Positions 11,965-25,396 of a DNA stretch of 64,000 nt are shown here, piece by piece. This stretch comes from Taudactylus pleione. Taxonomy: Eukaryota; Chordata; Amphibia; Anura; Myobatrachidae. Made by a program: the position numbers and the translations under genes. The stretch is taken from NCBI GenBank assembly GCA_031769625.1, contig JAUIMM010000582.1, positions 344,501 through 408,500 of the forward strand, read 5' to 3'. Each line of letters starts with the position of its first letter. Position 1 is the first letter of the stretch. Under the pieces are notes generated by a model, which did not search any database, was not told the DNA's origin, and saw nothing but the letters and a program-made list of their open reading frames with translations.

Positions 11965-12150
11965 GGGGTCTATTTACTAAGCAGCGTTAGGAGACAGAGT
12001 GAAATGTGATAAGGTGCCAGCCAATCAGCTCCCAACTGTCATTTTTCCAACAGCCTGTGAGATGACAATTGGGAGCTGATTGGCTGGCACCTTATCACTT
12101 TCTTATCACTTTTCACTCTGTCTCCTAACACTGCTTAGTAAATAGACCCC
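11965..12150. mobile_element. Palindromic MITE, GGGGTCTATTTACTAAGCAG ends
   Basis: Left end GGGGTCTATTTACTAAGCAG, right end CTGCTTAGTAAATAGACCCC. The arms carry CAGCCAATCAGCTCCCAACT and its complement. A second copy is at 30793-30967. It ends 40 bp before the 39-bp satellite. Confidence 0.9.
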
Positions 12151-12190
12151 AGATTGGGCTCACTTCAGCCTGTTACTTCCAGCACCACGA

Positions 12191-15100
12191 ATACACAATA
12201 TCGTGCTGTAATGACGTGTCCTATACATAAGATACAAAATCGTGCTGTGATGACGTGTCCTATACATCAGACACAATATCGTGCTGTAATGACGTGTCCT
12301 ATACATAAGATACAAAATCGTGCTGTGATGACGTGTCCTATACATAAGATACAATATTGTGCTGTGATGACGTGTCCTATACATCAGACACAATATCGTG
12401 CTGTAATGACGTGTCCTATACATAAGATACAATATCGTGCTGTGATGACGTGTCCTATACATAAGATACAATATCGTGTTGTGATGACGTGTCCTATACA
12501 TAAGATACAATATGGTGTTGTGATGACGTGTCCTATACATAAGATACAATATCGTGTTGTGATGACGTGTCCTATACATAAGATACAATATGGTGTTGTG
12601 ATGACGTGTCCTATACATAAGATACAATATCGTGCTGTGATGACGTGTCCTATACATAAGATACAATATCGTGTTGTGATGACGTGTCCTATACATAAGA
12701 TACAATATCGTGTTGTGATGACGTGTCCTATACATAAGATACAATATCGTGCTGTGATGACGTGTCCTATACATAAGATACAATATCGTGTTGTGATGAC
12801 GTGTCCTATACATAAGATACAATATCGTGTTGTGATGACGTGTCCTATACATAAGATACAATATCGTGCTGTAATGACGTGTCCTATACATAAGATACAA
12901 TATCGTGCTGTAATGACGTGTCCTATACATGAGATACAATATTGTGCTGTGATGACGTGTCCTATACATAAGATACAATATGGTGCTGTGATGACGTGTC
13001 CTATACATAAGATACAATATTGTGTTGTGATGACGTGTCCAATACATAAGATACAATATCGTGTTGTGATGACGTGTCCAATACATAAGATACAATATCG
13101 TGTTGTGATGACGTGTCCTATACATGAGATACAATATCCTGCTGTAATGACGTGTCCTATACATAAGATACAATATCGTGTTGTGATGACGTGTCCTATA
13201 CATGAGATACAATATTGTGCTGTGATGACGTGTCCTATACATAAGATACAATATCGTGCTGTGATGACGTGTCCTATACATAAGACATAATATTGTGCTG
13301 TAATGACGTGTCCTATACATAAGATACAATATTGTGCTGTGATGACGTGTCCTATACATAAGATACAATATCGTGCTGTAATGACGTGTCCTATACATAA
13401 GATACAATATCGTGTTGTGATGACGTGTCCTATACATAAGATACAATATGGTGCTGTAATGACGTGTCCTATACATAAGATACAATATCGTGTTGTGATG
13501 ACGTATCCTATACATAAGATACAATATGGTGCTGTAATGACGTGTCCTATACATAAGATACAATATTGTGCTGTAATGACGTGTCCTATACATAAGATAC
13601 AATATGGTGCTGTGATGACGTGTCCTATACATAAGATACAATATCGTGCTGTGATGACAAGATACAATATGGTGCTGTAATGACGTGTCCTATACATAAG
13701 ATACAATATTGTGCTGTAATGACGTGTCCTATACATAAGATACAATATGGTGCTGTGATGACGTGTCCTATACATGAGATACAATATTGTGCTGTGATGA
13801 CGTGTCCTATACATAAGATACAATATCGTGTTGTGATGACGTGTCCTATACATGAGATACAATATTGTGCTGTGATGACGTGTCCTATACATGAGATACA
13901 ATATTGTGCTGTGATGACGTGTCCTATACATGAGATACAATATCGTGTTGTGATGACAAGATACAATATGGTGCTGTAATGACGTGTCCTATACATAAGA
14001 TACAATATGGTGCTGTGATGACGTGTCCTATACATGAGATACAATATTGTGCTGTGATGACGTGTCCTATACATAAGATACAATATCGTGTTGTGATGAC
14101 GTGTCCTATACATGAGATACAATATTGTGCTGTGATGACGTGTCCTATACATAAGATACAATATGGTGCTGTGATGACGTGTCCTATACATAAGATACAA
14201 TATCGTGTTGTGATGACAAGATACAATATGGTGCTGTAATGACGTGTCCTATACATAAGATACAATATTGTGCTGTAATGACGTGTCCTATACATAAGAT
14301 ACAATATGGTGCTGTGATGACGTGTCCTATACATGAGATACAATATTGTGCTGTGATGACGTGTCCTATACATAAGATACAATATCGTGCTGTGATGACA
14401 AGATACAATATGGTGCTGTAATGACGTGTCCTATACATAAGACATAATATTGTGCTGTGATGACGTGTCCTATACATAAGATACAATATCGTGTTGTGAT
14501 GACGTGTCCTATACATGAGATACAATATTGTGCTGTGATGACGTGTCCTATACATAAGATACAATATCGTGTTGTGATGACGTGTCCTATACATGAGATA
14601 CAATATTGTGCTGTGATGACGTGTCCTATACATGAGATACAATATTGTGCTGTGATGACGTGTCCTATACATAAGATACAATATGGTGCTGTAATGACGT
14701 GTCCTATACATAAGATACAATATCGTGTTGTGATGACAAGATACAATATGGTGCTGTAATGGCGCGTCCTATACATAAGATACAATATGGTGCTGTGATG
14801 ACGTGTCCTATACATGAGATACAATATTGTGCTGTGATGACGTGTCCTATACATAAGATACAATATCGTGTTGTGATGACGTGTCCTATACATGAGATAC
14901 AATATTGTGCTGTGATGACGTGTCCTATACATAAGATACAATATCGTGTTGTGATGACGTGTCCTATACATAAGATACAATATCGTGCTGTAATGACGTG
15001 TCCTATACATAAGACACAATATCGTGCTGTGATGACGTGTCCAATACATAAGATACAATATCGTGCTGTAATGATGTGTCCTATACATAAGATACAATAT

Positions 15101-18100
15101 CGTGCTGTGATGACGTGTCCTATACATAAGATACAATATCCTGCTGTAATGACGTGTCCTATACATAAGATACAATATTGTGCTGTGATGACGTGTCCTA
15201 TACATAAGTTACAATATCCTGCTATGATGACGTGTCCTATACATAAGATACAATATCGTGCTGTGATGACGTGTCCTATACATAAGATACAATATCGTGC
15301 TGTGATGACGTGTCCTATACATGAGATACAATATCGTGCTGTGATGACGTGTCCTATACATAAGATACAATATCGTGCTGTGATGACGTGTCCTATACAT
15401 AAGATACAATATCGTGCTGTGATGACGTGTCCTATACATAAGATACAATATCGTGCTGTGATGACGTGTCCTATACATAAGATACAATATCGTGCTGTGA
15501 TGACGTGTCCTATACATAAGATACAATATCGTGGTGTGATAACGTGTCCTATACATAAGATACAATATCGTGTTGTGATGACAAGATACAATATGGTGCT
15601 GTAATGACGTGTCCTATACATAAGATACAATATCGTGCTGTGATGACGTGTCCTATACATAAGATACAATATCGTGCTGTGATGACGTGTCCTATACATA
15701 AGATACAATATCGTGCTGTGATGACGTGTCCTATACATAAGATACAATATCGTGTTGTGATGACAAGATACAATATGGTGCTGTAATGACGTGTCCTATA
15801 CATAAGATACAATATCGTGCTGTGATGACGTGTCCTATACATGAGATACAATATCGTGCTGTGATGACGTGTCCTATACATAAGACACAATATGGTGCTG
15901 TAATGACGTGTCCTATACATAAGATACAATATGGTGCTGTGATGACGTGTTCTATACATAAGATACAATATCGTGCTGTGATGACGTGTCCTATACATAA
16001 GATACAATATCGTGCTGTGATGACGTGTCCTATACATAAGATACAATATCGTGTTGTGATGACGTGTCCTATACATAAGATACAATATCGTGCTGTGATG
16101 ACGTGTCCTATACATAAGATACAATATCGTGTTGTGATGACAAGATACAATATGGTGCTGTGATGATGTGTCCTATACATAAGACACAATATCGTGCTGT
16201 GATGACGTGTCCTATACATAAGATACAATATCGTGCTGTGATGACGTGTCCTATACATAAGATACAATATCGTGCTGTGATGACGTGTCCTATACATAAG
16301 ATACAATATCGTGTTGTGATGACAAGATACAATATGGTGCTGTAATGACGTGTCCTATACATAAGATACAATATCGTGCTGTGATGACGTGTCCTATACA
16401 TGAGATACAATATTGTGCTGTGATGACGTGTCCTATACATAAGATACAATATCGTGCTGTAATGACGTGTCCTATACATAAGATACAATATGGTGCTGTG
16501 ATGACGTGTCCTATACATAAGATACAATATCGTGCTGTGATGACGTGTCCTATACATAAGATACAATATCGTGTTGTGATGACAAGATACAATATGGTGC
16601 TGTGATGACGTGTCCTATACATAAGACACAATATCGTGCTGTGATGACGTGTCCTATACATAAGATACAATATCGTGCTGTGATGACGTGTCCTATACAT
16701 AAGATACAATATCGTGCTGTAATGACGTGTCCTATACATAAGACACAATATCGTGCTGTAATGACGTGTCCTATACATAAGATACAATATCGTGCTGTAA
16801 TGACGTGTCCTATACATAAGATACAATATCGTGCTGTAATGACGTGTCCTATACATAAGACACAATATCGTGCTGTGATGACGTGTCCTATACATAAGAT
16901 ACAATATGGTGCTGTAATGACGTGTCCTATACATAAGATACAATATGGTGCTGTGATGACGTATCCTATACATAAGATACAATATCGTGCTGTAATGACG
17001 TGTCCTATACATAAGATATAATATCGTGCTGTGATGACGTGTCCTATACATAAGATACAATATCGTGCTGTGATGACGTGTCCTATACATAAGATACAAT
17101 ATCGTGTTGTGATGACGTGTCCTATACATAAGATACAATATGGTGCTGTGATGACGTATCCTATACATAAGATACAATATGGTGCTGTGATGACGTGTCC
17201 TATACATAAGATACAATATCGTGCTGTGATGATGTGTCCTATACATCAGACACAATATAGTGCTGTGATGACGTGTCCTATACATAAGACATAATATTGT
17301 GCTGTGATGACGTGTCCTATACATAAGATACAATATCGTGCTGTGATGATGTGTCCTATACATCAGACACAATATAGTGCTGTGATGACGTGTCCTATAC
17401 ATAAGATATAATATTGTGTTGTGATGACGTGTCCTATACATAAGATACAATATCGTGCTGTAATGATGTGTCCTATACATCAGACACAATATAGTGCTGT
17501 GATGACGTGTCCTATACATAAGACATAATATTGTGCTGTGATGACGTGTCCTATACATGAGATACAATATTGTGCTGTAATGATGTGTCCTATACATGAG
17601 ATACAATATCGTGCTGTGATGACGTGTCCTATACATAAGATACAATATCGTGCTGTGATGATGTTTCCTATGCATAAGATACAATATCGTGCTGTAATGA
17701 TGTGTCCTATACATAAGATACAATATTGTGCTGTGATGACGTGTCCTATACATAAGATACAATATGGTGCTGTGATGACGTGTCCTATACATAAGATACA
17801 ATATCGTGCTGTAATGACGTGTCCTATACATAAGACATAATATTGTGCTGTGATGACGTGTCCTATACATGAGATACAATATTGTGCTGTGATGATGTTT
17901 CCTATGCATAAGACACAATATCGTGCTGTGATGACGTGTCCTATACATGAGATACAATATCGTGCTGTGATGACGTGTCCTATACATAAGATACAATATC
18001 GTGCTGTGATGACGTGTCCTATACATAAGACACAATATCGTGCTGTAATGATGTGTCCTATACATAAGATACAATATCGTGCTGTGATGATGTTTCCTAT

Positions 18101-19054
18101 GCATAAGACACAATATCGTGCTGTAATGATGTGTCCTATACATAAGATACAATATTGTGCTGTGATGTCGTGTCCTATGCATAAGATACAATATCGTGCT
18201 CTGATGACGTGTCCTATACATAAGACATAATATTGTGCTGTGATGACGTGTCCTATACATGAGACACAATATGGTGCTGTAATGACGTGTCCTATACATA
18301 AGATACAATATCGTGTTGTGATGACGTGTCCTATACATAAGTTACAATATCCTGCTGTAATGACGTGTCCTATACATAAGATACAATATTGTGCTGTGAT
18401 GACGTGTCCTATACATAAGTTACAATATCCTGCTGTAATGACGTGTCCTATACATAAGATACAATATCGTGCTGTGATGACGTGTCCTATACATAAGATA
18501 CAATATCGTGCTGTGATGACGTGTCCTATACATGAGATACAATATCGTGCTGTGATGACGTGTCCTATACATGAGATACAATATCGTGCTGTGATGACGT
18601 GTCCTATACATGAGATACAATATCGTGTTGTGATGACGTGTCCTATACATAAGATACAATATCGTGCTGTAATGACGTGTCCTATACATAAGATACAATA
18701 TCGTGCTGTGATGATGTTTCCTATGCATAAGACACAATATCGTGCTGTGATGACGTGTCCTATACATAAGATACAATATCGTGCTGTAATGATGTGTCCT
18801 ATACATAAGATACAATATCGTGTTGTGATGACGTGTCCTATGCATAAGACACAATATCGTACTGTAATGACGTGTCCTATACATAAGATACAATATCGTG
18901 CTGTGATGACGTGTCCTATACATAAGATACAATATCGTGCTGTGATGACGTGTCCTATACATAAGATATAATATCGTGCTGTAATGACGTGTCCTATACA
19001 TAAGATACAATATCGCGCTGTAATGACGTGCCCTATACATAAGATACAATGGCT
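12191..19054. repeat. 39-bp satellite array, about 176 units
   Basis: Unit: GTGCTGTGATGACGTGTCCT followed by ATACATAAGATACAATATC (39 bp). Each unit holds TGACGTG. Variants include CATGAGATAC, CATCAGACAC and TTTCCTATGCATAAGAC, the last confined to about 17650-18730. Ten 26-bp units, missing 13 bp between GATGAC and AAGATAC, mark the centre (13658-16583). Because 39 bp is 13 codons, open frames of up to 682 residues appear on either strand; they are repeat artefacts. Confidence 0.97.
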
Positions 19055-19250
19055 TCTGGAAAGTCGCATTACCCCATAAGTACACAATATATTACTGTAA
19101 TGACGTGTCCAATACAGTAAATAAGATTCCTACCACACATATGCAGTCAGTAATGCGAATAGTTGAGCGCAACTTCATAGCATACTGCCTACTTTTGCAA
19201 CAGCATGTCAGGGAGAGTGTGACTGCAGCACCTATGAGCGCGGCGGTAAG

Positions 19251-20932
19251 GTGGGCGTGTACTGCTACATCTGAGAGGCGTATCATACATGTGGTGGGCG
19301 TGTACTGCTACATCTGAGAGGCGTATCATACATGTGGTGGGCGTGTACTGCTACATCTGAGAGGTGTGTCATACATGTGATGGGCGTGTACTGCTACATC
19401 TGAGGGGCGTTTCATACATGTAATGGGCGTGTACTGCTACATCTGAGAGGCGTATCATACATGTGATGGGCGTGTACTGCTACATCTGAGGGGCGTGTCA
19501 TACATGTAATGGGCGTGTACTGCTACATCTGAGAGGCGTGTCATACATGTGATGGGCGTGTACTGCTACATCTGAGAGGCGTATCATACATGTGGTGGGC
19601 CTGTACTGCTACATCTGAGAGGTGTGTCATACATGTGATGGGCGTGTACTGCTACATCTGAGAGGAGTGTCATACATGTGATGGGCGTGTACTGCTACAT
19701 CTGAGAGGTGTGTCATACATGTGATGGGCGTATACTGCTACATCTGAGAGGCGTGTCATACATGTGATGGGCGTGTACTGCTACATCTGAGAGGCGTGTA
19801 CTGCTACATCTGAGAGGCGTGTCATACATGTGATGGGCGTGTACTGCTACATCTGAGGTGTGTGTCATACATGTGATGGGCGTGTACTGCTACATCTGAG
19901 AGGCGTGTCATACATGTGATGGGCATGTGCTGCTACATCTGAGAGGCGTGTCTTACATGTGATAGGCGTATACTGCTACATCTGAGAGGCGTGTCATACA
20001 AGTGATGGGCGTGTACTGCTACATCTGAGAGGTGTTTCTTACATGTGATGGGCGTGTACTGCTACATATGAGGGGTGTGTCATACATGTGATGGGCGTGT
20101 ACTGCTACATCTGAGAGGCGTTTCATACATGTGATGGGTGTGTACTGCTACATCTGAGAGGCGTGTCATACATGTGATGGGCGTGTACTGCTACATCTGA
20201 GAGGCGTGTCATACATGTGATGGGCGTGTATTGCTACAACTGAGAGGCGTGTCATACATGTGATGGGCGTGAACAGGGCCGTAGCTAGGGTAGTGCGGCC
20301 GGTGCCATCGCACAGGGCAGGGGGCGCTGTTTGGGCCTGTCAAATTTCTGTTTATTATCATTCTTGCTTGTAGCTTTCTCTTATTTCATCCCCAGCATCT
20401 CCTGGCCTCTCCTATCTCTTCCCTGGTCCTTCCCCATGAGGCCATGGCCCTCTCTCAGGTGCACTATATTATGTCCCTATTTATCCCCAGCATCTCCTGG
20501 CCTCTCCTATCTCTTCCGTGGCCCTTCCCCATGAAGCCATGGCCCTTTTTTGGGTGCATTATGTCCCTTTAAAAAATAAGGGGGGCGCCAATGCTCTTTC
20601 TGGCACAGGGCACCAAAAAGTCTAGTTACGGCTCTGGGCGTGTATTACTACATCTGAGAGGCGTGTCATACATGTGATGGGCGTGTACTGCTACATCTGA
20701 GAGGCGTGTCATACATGTGATGGGCGTGTACTGCTACATCTGAGAGGCGTGTCATACATGTGATGGGCGTGTATTTCTACATCCGAAAGGCGTGTCATAC
20801 ATGTGATGGGCGTGTACTGCTACATCTGAGAGGCGTGTCATACATGTGATGGGCGTGTGCTGCTACATCTGAGAGGCGTGTCTTACATGTGATAGGCGTA
20901 TACTGCTACATCTGAGGGGCGTGTCATAAACC
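19251..20932. repeat. 43-bp minisatellite, interrupted by an hAT MITE
   Basis: Unit GTGGGCGTGTACTGCTACAT followed by CTGAGAGGCGTATCATACATGTG, 43 bp. The array runs 19251-20273 and resumes at 20637 after an inserted element. One short partial duplication lies at about 19790-19815. Confidence 0.95.
20274..20636. mobile_element. hAT MITE inserted in the 43-bp array
   Basis: The left end CAGGGCCGTAGCTAG matches the reverse complement of the right end, CAGAGCCGTAACTAG. Flanks GGCGTGAA (20266-20273) and GGCGTGTA (20637-20644) agree at 7 of 8 positions, the hAT duplication size. The interior holds two tandem copies of an approximately 85-bp segment beginning CCCCAGCATCTCCTGGCCTC. Confidence 0.85.
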
Positions 20933-21082
20933 TGACTTACATCCAAATGTAAATGAGCCCCAAAGCAGTTAGTAAGATCTACTTGTTGATGAAAACACAT
21001 GAGCCATAGGGATCATTGTGCCTTACACCCAATGTAGGGACATTATACTAATGATCTCATTTGAATGTATATATCTGTGTTT

Positions 21083-21108
21083 TTATATATATATATATAT
21101 ATATATAT
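21083..21108. repeat. (TA)n microsatellite
   Basis: Uninterrupted TA dinucleotide run. Confidence 0.85.
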
Positions 21109-21580
21109 AACAGCTTCATATTGGGGGTAATGTGCAATCAGGGAGATTACTAGACTCTTCAGGGAGTCAGGGAGATTGCTACTATTTCAGGGAGTCTCCC
21201 TGACAATCAGGGAGAGTAGGCAGGTATGCTACATATAATGCACAGCCACACCAGTCATTTATATACTATCAGTGGGAGGGATCTAGATGTAATAAGCCAA
21301 TCAAAGTGGCTGTTGGCCGCCATTTTATCAGGGACTATTTTGCACCAGGACATCGAGCTCCCACAAGACACACGCCTCCTGACAAGCACATATGCGTCCG
21401 TATCATGGTGTACCGCTGGCACGTTTGCCCTTACCGTACTACATTTGCCCGTTCCCCTTCCCTCGCCTGTTGCGCCCCTCTAAATGCAGGGAGTCGTAAC
21501 ATAAGTGTCATTTAATAAATGAAAACCGGGCCTGTTAGTATAAATAACATGGGCAGAAAGCTTTATTAATATAATATAAT

Positions 21581-21715
21581 GGGGGAGATTTATCAAGCCT
21601 TCTAAAGAGAAAAAGTGAAGAAATAACCCATAGCAACCAACCAGGTTCTGTCATTATTCCAGCACCTCCTATAACATGACAGAAGCTGATTGGTTGCTAT
21701 GGGTAATGTCCCCCC
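21581..21715. mobile_element. Diverged palindromic MITE
   Basis: Arms carry CCCATAGCAACCAACCAG and CTGATTGGTTGCTATGGG. Resembles the elements at 8258 and 35007 but with degraded ends. Confidence 0.55.
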
Positions 21716-22118
21716 ATTGTTGTCTTTGGAAGGGTTGTTACATGTCCCCCAATGGCTGATAAAGCGGAGGTGAAGGTAATGAGGGGATCCATAATTAAAT
21801 AACGTTTATCGAGAGAACTAAACAGCGAGGAAGGGAGGGAAGCACGACAGACTGTTTGGCCGCGTGTGGTAACAAGCACTGTGTACTGCGCCCATCGCAC
21901 CGTCTCCTCATATGACAGTTTAAGACACAATCTATCCCCTGAATTAGTGGGATTAGGAAGGTTTCATTTTACTTCAGCACCTCAGAGAGAGAGAGATCCG
22001 TGACATCCGTCTCAGTGGCAAACGCAGGATTTCTAGAGAGGGGTTTCCAAATGCTGGATTTTAGAGCGAGTGTGGCCAGTCCATGAAGAGGACATAATAA
22101 CCACTTATCCAGCTTTAC

Positions 22119-23135
22119 TATGTGTCATACATAGTGTATTGTGTGTCATAATCCCAGCATACACAGGACCAGCGATCACAGTAACCCATTATATGTGTCA
22201 TACATAGTGTATTGTGTGTCATAATTCCAGCATACACAGGACCAGCGATCACAGTAACCCATTATATGTGTCATACATAGTGTATTGTGTGTCATAATTC
22301 CAGCATACACAGGACCAGCGATCACAGTAACCCATTATATGTGTCATACATAGTGTATTGTGTGTCATAATCCCAGCATATACAGGACCAGTGATCACAG
22401 TAACCCATTATATGTGTCATACATAGTGTATTGTGTGTCATAATCCCAGCATACACAGGACCAGTGATCACAGTAACCCATTATATGTCATACATAGTGT
22501 ATTGTGTGTCATAATTCCAGCATACACAGGACCAGCGATCACAGTAACCCATTATATGTGTCATACATAGTGTGTTGTGTGTCATAATTCCAGCATACAC
22601 AGGACCAGCGATCACAGTAACCCATTATATGTGTCATACATAGTGTATTGTGTGTCATAATTCCAGCATACACAGGACCAGCGATCACAGTAACCCATTA
22701 TATGTGTCATACATAGTGTATTGTGTGTCATAATCCCAGCATATACAGGACCAGTGATCACAGTAACCCATTATATGTGTCATACATAGTGTATTGTGTG
22801 TCATAATTCCAGCATACACAGGACCAGCGATCACAGTAACCCATTATATGTGTCATACATAGTGTATTGTGTGTCATAATTCCAGCATATACAGGACCAG
22901 TGATCACAGTAACCCATTATATGTCATACATAGTGTATTGTGTGTCATAATTCCAGCATACACAGGACCAGCGATCACAGTAACCCATTATATGTGTCAT
23001 ACATAGTGTGTTGTGTGTCATAATTCCAGCATACACAGGACCAGCGATCACAGTAACCCATTATATGTGTCATACATAGTGTATTGTGTGTCATAATTCC
23101 AGCATATACAGGACCAGCGATGATAACCCATTATA
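22119..23135. repeat. 73-bp minisatellite, about 14 units
   Basis: Unit begins TATGTGTCATACATAGTGTA and contains CAGCATACACAGGACCAG and CGATCACAGTAACCCATTA. Spacing of the first two unit starts (22119, 22192) gives 73 bp. Two units lack GTG (70 bp). Variants alternate (CCCAGCATATAC versus TCCAGCATACAC) in a pattern repeated across the array, suggesting multi-unit duplication. Confidence 0.95.
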
Positions 23136-25396
23136 TGCAGCAGTAGGGCCATCCTGCCTGAGCTGAATGCTTTTATTTTAGATGTGGGCACCATTGCAGA
23201 GTATTAGAGCAAGTCTGGGAGCCTGAGGGAGCAGCAGAGGAACCTAGCACTGCCCTGGACATATATGTACATATTGGGCTCTATAGCAGCAGATCCCTAA
23301 CAGCGAAAGTTTTCCAGATCTCCTATTTGGTGCACAGGTTATTTATTACTGTCTGATACATGGTAGAAGACCTACAGGTGGTGCTGATTATTTCATTTGT
23401 GATACTGAGAAGAACATGCAGCACTAGTAAAATTCTACTATAGTACTATTTCTATTGTGGTCATGGGGTGGGCTGGGGAAGGGGGTTTCCAGCCAGACGC
23501 AACCCCCCCCCTGCGTTTGCCTATGCGTCTGTTGTCTGATTACAGGAATTTCCATGTCGGTGCAGGAATATTTCACGGATCTGGGGTGCCGCCTCCACTT
23601 GGCGCCAAGGCGTTACACGTACAACCGTCGAATATTACTCTTTCTGGGCATCCAGCTGACGCAACTATGTAATAACCGGAAAATACAGTTAGAAAAACAG
23701 ACACTTTAAAAAAAAAAAATAAGGAAAATATAAAAATGTTTATACCATAACTTCATGACTTGATGATTGAGAATGGTGTTCGGAGAAAGCTGCCACCTGA
23801 CGGTACGCTTACTGCGTGTCATGACGCACTTTATACGTATCCTCATGCAGATAAATTTACGCGGTTATCTTGGACGGCTGGGATGGTGTGGAGCCTCGGC
23901 CCTGTGTTCCCTCCGCCCTGCTTGTTTTCCTCACATTATGCATTAATATTCTGGTATTACGTACATATTAGGACTGAGTCACACGCAGGTTCGTATGGGG
24001 CCGCATCTAGCGAATTTTAGCCAACTGCGAATGTGCGCGGCGAATAGTCGCACCTTTGTGCATCTCCAGGAGATGTCAGCCAGGTGGACGCGGGCAAGTG
24101 AACCGTCGGATCTCTTGCATGGAGCATGGGGCAGGTGTAAGTGCTGATACTAGTGACAGCGGGCGGCGCAATGCGTATGAAGAAGTGCGTGTAGTCGCAT
24201 TAGCATTTCTTTAGCAAAATATCTGCATTCCGAATGCAGCCGCATACGGAGCTTCCTGCGAAACTCAACCTGGCCCATTATAAGCATGTAAATCAGTAAC
24301 CATAGGGCGTAGACCCCGGTGGGATTATTTCTGTAGCTGGGATGTACAGTGGCCTCTCACTAGCGGAGGCTGTGGAACAGGTGTGAGAACTGCAGCAATG
24401 AATATGATTTTGGAACAGGTGAAGTCTACAATAGGGGAACTGACTATTATATACTTGGGTAACTTGTGGCTCTCCAGTTGTTGCTGGGACTTGTAGTCCA
24501 CCAAAGGTTGTAATGTAGAGCAAGTATATAATGGGTCTCACACTGGGCCAGTGCAGTGATCCCAACAACAGCCGCTAGAGGTCGCACTTAATCAGCGCCA
24601 CTGTCCATGCCAATCGAAATATGGCGTCCCTTCCGCTCTGCCAATCACATAATGAAAGCCGCTCGCTTCAGTGCCAACCAGTGTCAGATACAATCATTAT
24701 TCGTCTCTGTATTGGGTGATATTACCCTGGCGTCCGTTTTATCTCATCCTAGGGTCGTGACGTCAGACCCAGTGGGGCGGCTCCCAGAGAGAGAGACTGA
24801 GGCGCGAACTCCTTCAGCCCGTAGCCGCGCCCCTCAAAGGCCATTGGTTAATTCCGTGCATATTTAATTTCTCAGATTTAGGAGTCATTTGCCGGCTAAT
24901 TCCGTGGATAGGTGTAGCTATATCGGTGCTGGTTGTGATTTTGGAGGGGACTGGAGGTGGCAGAAGCAGCAGCCACCCGATGTGAGACCCCATGATGAAG
25001 TCGCTGTTAGTGAGGAAACGGAGGATGTGTGGTGCTATATATACCTATGTGTCGCACCATAGAGACGTGTTGTATGAAAGGAGAGAAGGTTAGCACTCCC
25101 CTTGACAAGGATGGAAGAGGTCCCAGTGGCCTTTACAACACATATACGGTTAAGGCATTGCCACTTACTTCGTGGCATCTCTAACCAAGTTTTTTACTGC
25201 ATGTGTCACCTGTACAGCGCAGGGCGTGACATCACATGAACAGTACAGAGTGTGACGTCACCTGTACAGTGCAATGAGTGATGTCACAAGACGCCAACAT
25301 TTGTTAACCTGCCTGCTCAGTTGTTGTTTTTTGTTTCCTTCTCTTTCCCCACCTCTCCTCCTCCTATCTCTCTCTTGCCCACCCCACTTATTCACA
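23136..25396. other. Intergenic stretch, no gene recognised
   Basis: Contains a degraded relative of the CACAGGTTCTCAAAC MITE family at about 23310-23423 (ACCTACAGGTGGTGCTGATT motif). Otherwise no splice-compatible or recognisable coding sequence was seen. Confidence 0.4.

Noticed and set aside
12160..19087. Open frames of up to 682 residues on both strands (MYRTRHHSTILYL, MTCPIHKIQYRAV, CIGHVITARYCIL periodicities)
   Set aside because: The 39-bp unit is a multiple of three without stops in several frames, so long frames are automatic. They occur on both strands at once and are broken wherever a 26-bp unit occurs. There is no sign of a promoter or splice sites.
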